DNA of 34,805 bases from a bacterium (lineage in GTDB: Bacteria > Bacillota_I > Bacilli_A > RF39 > UBA660), in the NCBI GenBank assembly GCA_029012525.1, contig JAQXMG010000017.1, forward strand, positions 1 to 34,805. The letters run 5' to 3'. Both the position numbers and the translations under genes were made by a program. The notes under the pieces were generated by a model, which was not told where the DNA came from, searched no databases, and saw only the letters and a list, made by a program, of their open reading frames with translations. This document shows, piece after piece, positions 22,984-31,577 of this stretch. Numbering within the stretch: the first letter of the stretch is position 1; each line of letters opens with the position of its first letter.

Positions 22984-23754
22984 ATGAGAAGTAGTGATAT
23001 AAAAAAGAAAAAAGCAGATGAAGAAGTGTATGAAGAAGTTGGTGAAGAAGTTTTTGGAAGTGATACTTATGAATCGCCATTTGTAATTTATATTAATAAT
23101 TTTGTCTATAAATTTAATCAATTTAAGAAGAAAAAAATATTTATTCCAGTAATGTGTTTAGCAGCCTTTTTGTTATTTGTAATCATTGTAGTTATTTCAT
23201 TTAATGCATCAGGAAGTAGCAAAAAAACAGGAATAACAGATATAACTATAAAAACTCCTAAAGTAGTTTATCTAGAAGAAGAAACTGATTTTAGTGTTAA
23301 TGTTTATGGAGTTGGTGATTTAGAAAAAACTAAATTGAATTTCACTATATCTGGGACTAAGGTTGCTGATTTGAAAAATGAAAGTTTAACTGGTAGTAAT
23401 GTTACTAACACAATTATTCCTAAGACAACTGGAACATTTTATATAAATGTCAAAGTTGAAGGTGGTAAACAAAGCGAAGCCGCAGTAAGTGATAAAATAG
23501 CAGTATGTAAAAAATTAAGTAGTGATTTGTTTGATAGTACTATAATTAATGTTGAAAAAGATAGTACAACACGTTTACGATTTGATATCGGAACCCCAGA
23601 TGCTTGTTATGAAAATTTAAAATATGTGATAGAAGATCCTAGCATTGCAGCATTTACAACAGGCGATAAAATTCTTGGCATTAAATCTGGAACCACTAAA
23701 TTAATAATAACCGCTGGTACTCAAAAACTTGAGTTAACAATAAAGGTTTTGTAA
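22984..23754 (+). CDS. Membrane-anchored protein with Ig-like (Big_2-type) extracellular domain
   Basis: This 256-residue protein has a charged cytoplasmic N-terminus of about 50 residues, a transmembrane helix at about residues 54-74 (MCLAAFLLFVIIVVISF), then two beta-rich domains. The last (KYVIEDPSIAAFTTGDKILG, then IKSGTTKLIITAGTQKLELT) has the Big_2 pattern of bacterial Ig-like repeats. Two cysteines (about 172 and 204) could form a disulphide. Function is unknown; surface adhesion or wall association is plausible. ATG 22984 after AAGGGTGAT is preferred to the track start GTG 22975, which lies inside that site. yvcK starts three bases after its stop, so it probably shares a transcript with yvcK and whiA, where rapZ would normally be. 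Confidence 0.78.
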   Translation: MRSSDIKKKKADEEVYEEVGEEVFGSDTYESPFVIYINNFVYKFNQFKKKKIFIPVMCLAAFLLFVIIVVISFNASGSSKKTGITDITIKTPKVVYLEEETDFSVNVYGVGDLEKTKLNFTISGTKVADLKNESLTGSNVTNTIIPKTTGTFYINVKVEGGKQSEAAVSDKIAVCKKLSSDLFDSTIINVEKDSTTRLRFDIGTPDACYENLKYVIEDPSIAAFTTGDKILGIKSGTTKLIITAGTQKLELTIKVL

Positions 23755-23757
23755 TAT

Positions 23758-24693
23758 ATGAAAAAAAAGATTGTAGTTTTTGGTGGAGGAACAGGATCAA
23801 ATATTCTTTTATCAGGACTTAAAGATTATGATTATGATTTAACTGCGGTTGTTTGTGTATCTGATGATGGTAGATCAACTGGAAAATTAAGAAAAGAATT
23901 TAACATGCCTGCGGTTGGAGATATCAGAAATGTTATTGTAAGTCTTGCTGATACGGATTCTAAAATTAAAGATTTATTATCTTATCGTTTTGATACTTAT
24001 AGTGACTTAGATGGACATCCAATTGGTAATTTAATACTTGTTGCTATGTATAATTTAACTGGTAGTCTAAAAGAATCAATTGAGGTATTAAGTAAATTTT
24101 TAAATATTAAAAGTAAAGTATTTCCAATAAGTGAAGATAATCTAACTTTAGTGGGAGAAACTAAAACAGGTAGAAAAATATTTGGTGAAGAAAATATAAC
24201 GATGGCAAATTTAAATTTTGATAAAATATCATATTTAGAAGAGCCGCATGTTTTAAATGAAGTAAAAGATGCTGTTATTGATGCTGATTTAATAATCTTT
24301 AGCATGGGTAGTTTGATAACAAGTATCTTACCGCATTTGTTATGTAAAGAGTTAATTAATGTATTAGATAAATCAAGAGCTAAGATATTGTATTGTTGTA
24401 ATGCAATGACAGAAAAAGGAGAAACAGATTGTTTCAACGTATCTGATCATATTAATTTATTAAATAAATATTTAGGAAAAAGAAAAATAGATGTAGTTAT
24501 TGCTTCAAATACACAATTATCTGATGATATCCTAAAAAAATATGCCACTGAATTTAAAAATATGGTAAAAATAGATAAAGAAAAAATAAGTTGTGAATTA
24601 ATTGAGGATGATCTTTTGACTATCAAAGATAATTTTATTCGTCATGATAGTAAAAAACTAGCTCAAATAATCAACACTTATTTAATGAGGTAA
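23758..24693 (+). CDS. yvcK: YvcK/CofD-like gluconeogenesis and cell-wall factor
   Basis: YvcK (CofD-like fold, UPF0052) binds UDP-sugars and in Bacillus is needed for growth on gluconeogenic carbon sources and for correct placement of PBP1. The 311-residue protein begins KKIVVFGGGTGSNILLSGLK, then has VVCVSDDGRSTGKLRKEF, PAVGDIRNVIVSLAD, DGHPIGNLILVAMYNLTGS and FSMGSLITSILPHLL, the complete YvcK signature set. It is close-packed with whiA (two bases apart; the whiA GAGG site is inside the yvcK end), the conserved yvcK-whiA pair. The usual third partner rapZ is missing. Confidence 0.93.
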   Translation: MKKKIVVFGGGTGSNILLSGLKDYDYDLTAVVCVSDDGRSTGKLRKEFNMPAVGDIRNVIVSLADTDSKIKDLLSYRFDTYSDLDGHPIGNLILVAMYNLTGSLKESIEVLSKFLNIKSKVFPISEDNLTLVGETKTGRKIFGEENITMANLNFDKISYLEEPHVLNEVKDAVIDADLIIFSMGSLITSILPHLLCKELINVLDKSRAKILYCCNAMTEKGETDCFNVSDHINLLNKYLGKRKIDVVIASNTQLSDDILKKYATEFKNMVKIDKEKISCELIEDDLLTIKDNFIRHDSKKLAQIINTYLMR

Positions 24694-24695
24694 AT

Positions 24696-25625
24696 ATGTC
24701 TTTTAGTACTGAAGTTAAAACTGAAATATGTATGTTAAAAAATAGTAGACCAGAGTATATTTCTGAACTTTGCGCTTTTGTTAGGAATAATAGGTTAAAA
24801 GAAAACAATGTCATTTTAATGATGACTGAAAATCCTAAGGTTGCAAGAAGAGTATTTACTTTATTTAGAGATATTTACGAAGTAAATGCTATTATTGAAC
24901 AAAAAAAGGGTGTTAATTTTTCTAAAAAGAATTTCTACTATTTAACGATAAATGAAAAGGTGGAAGAAATAACTGAAGATTTGATGCTTCCATATGATAC
25001 TCCTAAAGATTATATAATTGATTCGGATGATCTTAAAAAATCTTATTTAAGAGGGGCATTTTTAGCATCAGGAAGTATAAATGATCCTAAAACATCAAGA
25101 TATCATTTGGAATTTTTAATAGAAAAAATAGAAGAGGCAAATTTTATATCAAAAATATTAACTTATTTTAATATAAATAATAAAATAATAAATAGAGAAA
25201 ATGGATTTATGATATATGTTAAAGAAGCTGATAAAATAGGAGATTTTTTAAGAATAGTAAATGCCAATAAAGCTGTTTTATACTATGAGGATATAAGAAT
25301 ATACAGAGACCATAAAAATATGACTAATAGATTAAATAATTGTGAACAAGCTAATATGAATAAAACAATCAATTCATCACTTATTCAAATTGAAGATATC
25401 GATAGAATTATAGAACTTATTGGACTTGATGCTATTCCTGAAAAATTAAAGGAAGTAATTGTTTATCGTAAAAAATATCCAGAGGTTTCTTTAAAAGAGC
25501 TTAGTGAGATTATGTCTTATGAAACAGGAGTTCCTATTACAAAATCAGGACTTAATCATAGAATGAGAAAAATAAAAGAGTTAAGGCAAAAACTTGAAGG
25601 ATTTAAAAAAAATACTAGTGATTAG
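24696..25625 (+). CDS. whiA: DNA-binding protein WhiA
   Basis: WhiA is a nucleoid-associated protein with a degenerate LAGLIDADG homing-endonuclease fold plus a helix-turn-helix, linked to cell division and chromosome segregation in Bacillus and to sporulation in Streptomyces. The 309-residue protein shows MSFSTEVKTEICMLK at the start, the LAGLIDADG-like SYLRGAFLASGSINDPKTS at about residues 108-126, and a C-terminal HTH (KYPEVSLKELSEIM followed by PITKSGLNHRMRKIKEL). Length is typical. It is the last gene of its operon; the stop codon lies within a bidirectional terminator. Confidence 0.95.
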   Translation: MSFSTEVKTEICMLKNSRPEYISELCAFVRNNRLKENNVILMMTENPKVARRVFTLFRDIYEVNAIIEQKKGVNFSKKNFYYLTINEKVEEITEDLMLPYDTPKDYIIDSDDLKKSYLRGAFLASGSINDPKTSRYHLEFLIEKIEEANFISKILTYFNINNKIINRENGFMIYVKEADKIGDFLRIVNANKAVLYYEDIRIYRDHKNMTNRLNNCEQANMNKTINSSLIQIEDIDRIIELIGLDAIPEKLKEVIVYRKKYPEVSLKELSEIMSYETGVPITKSGLNHRMRKIKELRQKLEGFKKNTSD

Positions 25626-25633
25626 TATTTTTT
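25607..25633. terminator. Bidirectional terminator between whiA and the lipid kinase gene
   Basis: Stem AAAAAATACTA / TAGTATTTTTT with loop GTGAT. A run of A on one side and T on the other serves both strands. The stop codons of both convergent genes lie within the hairpin. Confidence 0.85.
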
Positions 25634-26549
25634 AATTTTTAAATAAATTGTTTAAATTCTTTTTAGGTAAAAGCATTTTTATATTTTTATTAACAGTAAT
25701 ATGATAAACTAATTTCTCATCTTTTAATTTTTCACCATCTATAGTCCAATGAAGTTTGTTTCGTTTTTTAAATTTTATTGTTATTTCATTAGTTCTATGA
25801 CAATAAATACCTGGGATAGTTGTAATATCATGAGTAAGTAACATAATTATTGATTTTGCTAAATCACCACGTCTTGTTAAGTTACAAAAAGTAACTTCTA
25901 ATTTATTATCGTCAAGTTTTACATCTTTATAAATGTTGTTAAATCCTGCGATTCTAGTGGCATTAGAAATTAAAATTAAAGAATAAAGCCCATGGTAAGT
26001 TTTGCCATCTATTTCATATTCAAGTTCATAAAGCCTTGTTTTTTGAAAAAATTCTTTAGCGCCATTTATAAGATAAGCCAAGTGTCCAAATTTTTTCTTA
26101 AATTTTCTATTTGTCTCATAAGGAACATTGATAAACTTTCCAAAACCAGCGACATAGACAAATGGATTATTGTTAATAAGTCCAATGTCTACTTGTTTTA
26201 TTTCACCATTTAAAATATCTTGTACATTTTTTATAATATTTTTACTCATTCCAAGCATATTACCAATATCATTTGTAGTACCGACAGGAATATGGGATAA
26301 AACAAGTTTTTCTTTTCTTTTAAAGTTTCCAGTTACAACTTCGTTAAATGTTCCATCTCCTCCGATTGATAAAACAAGATCACAATAAGGCATGTTTTGT
26401 ACAAAAATTGTAGCATCATTTTCTTTTTTTGTTATGTGAAGTTTTACTTTATAACCATTTTTAGTTATTAAATTTTTAATAAGTTCAATATCTTTTTCTT
26501 TTATTCCTTTTCCACTTTCCAAATTGCATATAAGGACACAACTTTTCAT
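25632..26549 (-). CDS. Diacylglycerol/lipid kinase (DagK/YegS family)
   Basis: This family phosphorylates diacylglycerol or related lipids, recycling them into phospholipid or lipoteichoic-acid metabolism at the membrane. The protein has NLESGKGIKEKDIELIKNLI, the catalytic glycine-rich motif VLSIGGDGTFNEVVTG, HIPVGTTNDIGNMLG, and a C-terminal beta-sandwich domain ending in the family-typical HWTIDGEKL. Exact lipid substrate unknown. The track start (26567) overlaps the promoter -10 element; ATG 26549, with GGTGAT about 5 bases upstream, is the real start and gives 305 residues. It is convergent with whiA and lies downstream of clpP on the same strand, but has its own promoter. Confidence 0.88.
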   Translation of the reverse strand: MKSCVLICNLESGKGIKEKDIELIKNLITKNGYKVKLHITKKENDATIFVQNMPYCDLVLSIGGDGTFNEVVTGNFKRKEKLVLSHIPVGTTNDIGNMLGMSKNIIKNVQDILNGEIKQVDIGLINNNPFVYVAGFGKFINVPYETNRKFKKKFGHLAYLINGAKEFFQKTRLYELEYEIDGKTYHGLYSLILISNATRIAGFNNIYKDVKLDDNKLEVTFCNLTRRGDLAKSIIMLLTHDITTIPGIYCHRTNEITIKFKKRNKLHWTIDGEKLKDEKLVYHITVNKNIKMLLPKKNLNNLFKN

Positions 26550-26565
26550 ATGAATCACCGACTTC

Positions 26566-26594
26566 ATTATACTATATAACTAATAAAAAATCAA
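26566..26594 (-). promoter_or_regulatory. Promoter of the lipid kinase gene
   Basis: Minus strand: TTGATT, a 17-base spacer, perfect TATAAT. The -10 overlaps the upstream ATG at 26567, ruling that codon out as the translation start from this promoter. Confidence 0.8.
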
Positions 26595-26603
26595 AATCAG
26601 TTC

Positions 26604-27179
26604 TTATTTTGTAATAACTTTATCAATTAATCCATAATCTTTTGCTTCTTTGGCACTTAGAAAATGGTCTCTTTCCGTATCCTCTTCTATTTTTTTTATA
26701 TCTTGACCAGTATTAATTGATAAAAGTTCATTCATTTTTTGTTTTAATTTAAGGATTCTTTCTGCGGCAATTTTAATTTCAGTTGCTTGGCCTTGAACTC
26801 CTCCAAGAGGTTGATGAATCATGACTTCAGAATTAGGAAGAGCATATCTTTTGCCCTTTTTGCCACTAGATAAAATAAAAGCAGCCATAGAAGCACACAT
26901 TCCAATACAAATTGTAGACACATCACTTTTAATAAAATTCATAGTATCATAAATTGCCATACCAGATGTTACTGATCCTCCATTAGAATTAATATATAAA
27001 CTAATATCATTATGATTTTGACTATCTAAATAAAGAAGTTCTGCTACGACAATATTTGATGTATTATCATCAATTTCTCCATTTAAGATTATTATTCTAT
27101 CTTGAAGTAATCTAGAATAAATATCATAACTTCTTTCTCCATTACTGCATCTTTCAACTACTGATGGAATTAAATTCAT
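26604..27179 (-). CDS. clpP: ATP-dependent Clp protease proteolytic subunit ClpP
   Basis: ClpP forms the tetradecameric serine peptidase chamber used by ClpC/ClpX. The 191-residue protein has the N-terminal axial region ([20 protein letters not shown]), the catalytic serine in [14 protein letters not shown] (about residue 97), the histidine in [13 protein letters not shown] (about 122) and the aspartate in [12 protein letters not shown] (about 171); all three triad residues are intact. AGGTGAT precedes the start. It is divergently transcribed from the nucleoside kinase gene across a 109-base AT-rich gap. ClpC at 14.2-16.5 kb, with its IGF loop, is the likely partner. Confidence 0.97.
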   Translation of the reverse strand: MNLIPSVVERCSNGERSYDIYSRLLQDRIIILNGEIDDNTSNIVVAELLYLDSQNHNDISLYINSNGGSVTSGMAIYDTMNFIKSDVSTICIGMCASMAAFILSSGKKGKRYALPNSEVMIHQPLGGVQGQATEIKIAAERILKLKQKMNELLSINTGQDIKKIEEDTERDHFLSAKEAKDYGLIDKVITK

Positions 27180-27288
27180 TATTTTATCACCTATTAATAA
27201 AATAGTTAAAAAAAATAAAATTATTCATTCTAAAATATTACAATATATGATAAAATAGTATTATATAGTAAAAAGGGTAAGTGATAAT

Positions 27289-28950
27289 ATGGATAATATA
27301 GACAAAATAAATTGTATAGTTAATGGGGAAAGTTATAGTTTTTCTAAAAATACTACACTTTTAGGTATATCAAAACAAGTAGATACAGGACTTTTAAATC
27401 ATCCGCTTGTTGCATATGTTGATAATGTCATTACAGAATTAGACTATAAAGTAAAAAATGATTGTCATATTACATTCATTGATTGTAATGACAGAGTAGG
27501 AAATAGAATATATCAAAAAGGATTAATATTTTTGCTTTTAGCAGCAATTAATGAATTATATGGAAAAGATTATCGCATTAAAGTATGTCATTCTATAGAT
27601 AAAGCAATTAGCATTAAAACTTATTTTTCATTAACTGAAGAAATACTAAATAATATAAAATTGAAGATGCAAGAGATGGTTGCCTTAAATTTACCTATTT
27701 CTAAATGTTTGAGTTTAAAAAAAGATGCTGTTAAGTATTTTGATAATATGTTAGATAATAAAAAAGCTGATACATATCTTTATCAGACATCACTTTATGT
27801 AACACTTTACAGATTAGGTAATATTTATAATTATTTTTATAGTTGTTTACCTATTAGTACCTCATGTCTAAATAGCTTTGATTTAAAATACATTGATAAT
27901 AGGGATTTTGTTTTACAGTTTCCAACACCATCAAGTAATGGTTTGATTCCTAGTTATAATAATCATCCAAAAATTATTGATGCATTTAATAAAAATTATA
28001 AGTATGCTAAACAATTAGATATATTCACATCATCTGATATTAATAAAAAAGTAGCAAGTGGTAAAATTAGCGATATTATAAAATTAGATGAGACTTTGGC
28101 AAATAATAATTTATTTGAAATAGCAAAGGATATTTATGAAAGAAAAGATAAGATTAAAATAGTTTTAATGGCTGGCCCATCATCTAGTGGAAAAACAACA
28201 ACTTCTAAAAAGTTATCATTATATCTTAATAGTTTTGGTTTAAATCCTAAGCCTATTTCTATTGATGATTATTTTTTGCCAAGAGAACAAACCCCAAAAT
28301 TACCAAATGGAGAATATGATTTTGAATCTTTAAATGCTTTAAACATACCACTATTTAATGAACATTTAGAGAAACTTTTAAATCATGAAGAAGTTTATCT
28401 TCCTAAGTTTGATTTTATAACTGGAGTACCTACCATAAGTGATAAACCATTTAATTTAGAAGAAAATGATATAATTATAATTGAAGGATTACATGGTTTA
28501 AATGAAGAATTAACTGGTCATATAAAAAAGGAGAACAAATATAAAATATATATTTCACCACTTACTGATTTAAATATTGATAATCATAATATTGTTTCAA
28601 CTAGTGATGTTAGACTTTTAAGAAGAATAGTAAGAGATAATAGAACTAGAGGCTATAAGGCAGAAGAAACAATTAGAAAATGGAATTTAGTAAGAGAAGG
28701 TGAGGAAAATTATATATTTCCTTATCAAGATGAAGCAGATAAAATCTATAATACTGCTTTAACTTATGAAATAGGAGTTTTAAAATTATATGCAGAGCCA
28801 CTTCTTTATGAAGTTGATTCTAGTAGTATATATTATGAAGAAGCTAGAAGATTACTTGATTTTTTAGATATGTTTTTAGCAATTCCAACTGAAGTAATTC
28901 CAAGTGATTCTATTTTAAGAGAATTTATTGGAAATAGTTATTTTGAATAG
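27289..28950 (+). CDS. Nucleoside (uridine-type) kinase with N-terminal TGS/ThrRS-like domain
   Basis: This 553-residue protein joins an N-terminal TGS-like region (INCIVNGESYSFSKNTTLLG) and a ThrRS second-domain-like segment to a C-terminal P-loop kinase of the phosphoribulokinase/uridine kinase family. Walker A is MAGPSSSGKTTTSKKLSLYL (about residues 300-319). SIDDYFLPREQTP and IIIEGLHGLNEEL are the substrate-binding and Walker-B-like motifs, with RRIVRDNRTRGYKAEETI as lid. This architecture is common in Clostridia and other anaerobes, where it is annotated as nucleoside kinase; the substrate is usually taken as uridine/cytidine. It is the first gene of a pair with gap, eleven bases downstream. 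Confidence 0.85.
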   Translation: MDNIDKINCIVNGESYSFSKNTTLLGISKQVDTGLLNHPLVAYVDNVITELDYKVKNDCHITFIDCNDRVGNRIYQKGLIFLLLAAINELYGKDYRIKVCHSIDKAISIKTYFSLTEEILNNIKLKMQEMVALNLPISKCLSLKKDAVKYFDNMLDNKKADTYLYQTSLYVTLYRLGNIYNYFYSCLPISTSCLNSFDLKYIDNRDFVLQFPTPSSNGLIPSYNNHPKIIDAFNKNYKYAKQLDIFTSSDINKKVASGKISDIIKLDETLANNNLFEIAKDIYERKDKIKIVLMAGPSSSGKTTTSKKLSLYLNSFGLNPKPISIDDYFLPREQTPKLPNGEYDFESLNALNIPLFNEHLEKLLNHEEVYLPKFDFITGVPTISDKPFNLEENDIIIIEGLHGLNEELTGHIKKENKYKIYISPLTDLNIDNHNIVSTSDVRLLRRIVRDNRTRGYKAEETIRKWNLVREGEENYIFPYQDEADKIYNTALTYEIGVLKLYAEPLLYEVDSSSIYYEEARRLLDFLDMFLAIPTEVIPSDSILREFIGNSYFE

Positions 28951-28960
28951 GAGATGAATT

Positions 28961-29962
28961 ATGAAAGTAGCAATTAATGGATTTGGGAGAATAGGCAGAT
29001 TAGTATTTAAATTACTTTGTGATGACAAAGATTTTGATGTTGTAGCAATTAATGATTTGGGGGATTCATCTGAACTTGCTTATTTACTAAAGTATGATAC
29101 AAATTATGGTAGTTATAAGGTAAATGAGATTAGTTTTGATGAAAATAGTTTATATGTAGGTAATAAAAAGGTTAATATTTTTAGGTGCATGGATCCTAAA
29201 GATTTGCCATGGAAAGATCTAGGTATTGATTTAGTTTTTGAATGTAGTGGTAAGTTTACTAAATATGAAGATTCTTATAAACACATTGAAGCTGGTTGTA
29301 AAAAGGTTATAATATCAGCACCAGGTAAGGGTAATATGAAGACAATTGTTTATAATGTTAATCACGAAATCTTAGATGGAAGTGAAGAGGTTATAAGTGC
29401 TGCTAGTTGTACTACAAATTGTTTAGCACCAGTTCTTAAATTAATTGAAGATAATTTTAAAATAGAAAAAGGATTTATGACAACAGTTCATGCTTATACT
29501 AATGATCAAGTAATTCTTGATGTAAGTCATAAAAAAGGAATTAAAGAAAGAAGAGGAAGAGCTGGAGCATTAAATATAATTCCAACATCAACTGGAGCAG
29601 CATCTGCCATAGGAAAAGTAATTCCTAGTTTGGAGGGGAAACTTGAAGGTTATGCACTTCGTGTTCCAGTACAAGATGGATCAGTAGTTGACTTGGTATT
29701 AGAACTTGATAAAAATGTCAGTGTTGATGAAATTAACAATTTGTTTGTTAATAATAAAAATGAAACTATTAATATAACATTTGATCCAATAGTATCAAGC
29801 GATGTTATTGGATGTACATCAGGATGCTTAGTAGATGGCAGTTTAACAAAAGTTGTTGAAAATGATGGTAAACAACTTGTAAAAGTAGTATGTTGGTACG
29901 ATAATGAAATTGGTTATACTGCACAAATGATTAGAACTGCTAAATATTTAATGAAAAGATAA
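28961..29962 (+). CDS. gap: Glyceraldehyde-3-phosphate dehydrogenase
   Basis: GAPDH converts glyceraldehyde-3-phosphate to 1,3-bisphosphoglycerate with NAD and phosphate. The 333-residue protein has the Rossmann start MKVAINGFGRIGRLVFKLL, the catalytic cysteine in SAASCTTNCLAPVLKL (about residue 150), TTVHAYTNDQ with the catalytic histidine, the phosphate-site region RRGRAGALNIIPTSTGAASA, and WYDNEIGYTAQMI near the end. A GGAG site precedes ATG. It follows the nucleoside kinase with an eleven-base gap and ends at a strong bidirectional terminator. Eno, the later glycolytic enzyme, is encoded about 1.6 kb away, but there is no pgk/tpi/pgm cluster between them. Confidence 0.97.
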   Translation: MKVAINGFGRIGRLVFKLLCDDKDFDVVAINDLGDSSELAYLLKYDTNYGSYKVNEISFDENSLYVGNKKVNIFRCMDPKDLPWKDLGIDLVFECSGKFTKYEDSYKHIEAGCKKVIISAPGKGNMKTIVYNVNHEILDGSEEVISAASCTTNCLAPVLKLIEDNFKIEKGFMTTVHAYTNDQVILDVSHKKGIKERRGRAGALNIIPTSTGAASAIGKVIPSLEGKLEGYALRVPVQDGSVVDLVLELDKNVSVDEINNLFVNNKNETINITFDPIVSSDVIGCTSGCLVDGSLTKVVENDGKQLVKVVCWYDNEIGYTAQMIRTAKYLMKR

Positions 29963-29982
29963 AAATAATTTTAGTTTATTTT

Positions 29983-30013
29983 AAAAAGATTCAGATTAAA
30001 GCTGAATCTTTTT
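29983..30013. terminator. Bidirectional terminator between gap and the minus-strand genes
   Basis: Perfect 12-base stem AAAAAGATTCAG / CTGAATCTTTTT with a seven-base loop; A and T runs serve both strands. Confidence 0.9.
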
Positions 30014-30150
30014 AATTATTTTGGTCATCAAATGTTTACTTATATCTATTTCCAATGCATTGGAAAATTTTCTAATAATTTCTAGTGTTGTAATTTTATC
30101 AATACTTAGACATTATAAATTTCTTACATAGCCATGAGTTAAAGATGTAT
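30012..30150 (-). pseudogene. Remnant of an XRE-type helix-turn-helix regulator (C-terminal part)
   Basis: Reading the minus strand from about 30148 gives SLTHGYVRNL, an in-frame TAA, then CLSIDKITTLEIIRKFSNAL and EIDISK. This resembles the end of an XRE/HTH_3 domain, in which a recognition helix of the type HRSYISxIERG is followed by ISLxTLEKIANALxIDI. A frame change then gives FDDQNN followed by TAA at 30012-30014, a typical XRE ending. The piece thus carries one stop and one frameshift and lacks an N-terminal half, start codon and ribosome binding site. It lies just downstream of the FemAB-type gene on the same strand. The match is by eye and short. Confidence 0.45.
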
Positions 30151-30187
30151 ATGTTATAATATAAAAAACATATAAATTAAAAATTAA

Positions 30188-31453
30188 TTATTGTTTTGTT
30201 TTCTTCTTCATAAGCTTTCTAAAGAATTTACTTTCACAATACCACTTATAAATAGTAGGCTTTATAACTAAATCAAATTCACCGATATATTCTGTAACAT
30301 CGGCATTAAATCCTAATTTTGATTCATTTAAACCACGATATTTACTATTATCTCCAAAGTATCCTGTTATAGCATTCATATCAAAATAAATTGCACCTTG
30401 TTTTGCATATTTATCAATAATATGCCATTTAAGTAAATATATTGGATAAAAAAGACCATAAGTTGGATTTTGACCATCAATTAAAAATTCAACACCATTT
30501 CTATCTAATACAACAGCACATGATGCTATAACAATGCCTTCAGGATGTTTTTCAAACAATTTTGATGCTTCTTGTAATTCATTTTTGTAAGTTGCCACTA
30601 ATTTATCTGATTCTAATTTTAAATTCATTAATTTATCAGAAATGCTATTAGTTAAACTCTTTTCTTGAATTTCATTATTTAATTTTTCTAGATTAAGCAT
30701 CTCAATTTCATATAATTTTTTAACATTAGTTAAGTATTTTTCAGTATTAAGTCTTGCAAAATATATTTCAAAGTTTTTCCCAAAACATGAGGCAAAATTT
30801 TTATAGTAAGCAAGGTTATGACTTTGTTTTCTAGCTATAAAACTATAAAATAATTTAATATTATTTTCCGTTCCTTGAAATATTTCAACTCCTCTACTTT
30901 GAGCTTTTCTAATTTTATTTCTAGTTGAATCATCAAAGTTTTTAAATAGAGTTACACTAGATCCTGTTACCTTTAAAATAGCATTCCAACGTGGCTTCAG
31001 TGTTCCAAAATATTTATTTTCTCCATAATATTTATAACCGATACTTTGTAAAAAAGGAACTAAATCACTTGAATAAGGACTAGGAATAATATTTCCTTCT
31101 TTATCCCTCTTATTATTTATAACAAGTGGATCCATTTTTAAAAATAAATAATTTTTTTTATCTAAATAATTTTTAAATTTAGTTGTTATTTCCTTTAATA
31201 ATTCTTTATTATCATAATCTATTAAAAATCCTCTAGGACAATAAGCATATTTAAAATTTCCTAAAATATTTTGGCTAATCATCATAGTTGCACCGATTAG
31301 TTTTCCTTCATTATCAACAAATCCATAATAAGATGGAACATAGTTATAATTTGACATTAAATTAGCATACATACTTGTCTGGTAAAATGAATGCATATGG
31401 TGATTATAAGAAAAAAAATCAAATTGTTGTGGAGTTAAACTGACTATTTTCAC
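30188..31453 (-). CDS. FemAB/MurM-type peptidoglycan cross-bridge aminoacyltransferase
   Basis: FemABX proteins use aminoacyl-tRNA to add amino acids to the lysine side chain of lipid II, building peptidoglycan cross-bridges. This protein shows two GNAT-like lobes: YQTSMYANLMSNYNYVPSYY, YAYCPRGFLIDYDNKELL and FLKMDPLV in the first; RNKIRKAQSRGVEI, FEIYFARL, VEFLIDGQNP and AIYFDMNAITGYF in the second. An antiparallel coiled-coil arm between them (about residues 250-300, rich in Leu/Glu/Lys) matches the tRNA-contacting arm of FemA. GTG 31453 (12 bases after AAAGGA) is preferred to GTG 31462, which is only three bases from it. A TATAAT (31479-31484, minus strand) lies just upstream. The amino acid added is unknown. 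Confidence 0.88.
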   Translation of the reverse strand: MKIVSLTPQQFDFFSYNHHMHSFYQTSMYANLMSNYNYVPSYYGFVDNEGKLIGATMMISQNILGNFKYAYCPRGFLIDYDNKELLKEITTKFKNYLDKKNYLFLKMDPLVINNKRDKEGNIIPSPYSSDLVPFLQSIGYKYYGENKYFGTLKPRWNAILKVTGSSVTLFKNFDDSTRNKIRKAQSRGVEIFQGTENNIKLFYSFIARKQSHNLAYYKNFASCFGKNFEIYFARLNTEKYLTNVKKLYEIEMLNLEKLNNEIQEKSLTNSISDKLMNLKLESDKLVATYKNELQEASKLFEKHPEGIVIASCAVVLDRNGVEFLIDGQNPTYGLFYPIYLLKWHIIDKYAKQGAIYFDMNAITGYFGDNSKYRGLNESKLGFNADVTEYIGEFDLVIKPTIYKWYCESKFFRKLMKKKTKQ

Positions 31454-31577
31454 AAAAACCACGTTCCTTTCTCTTTTTATTATACCTTAATAATATAATT
31501 TTTTTTACTAAAAATCAATAATTATCTTTTAATTGATTTTAAAATTAGCTATAATTATTATATAAGGAGGTTAATCT

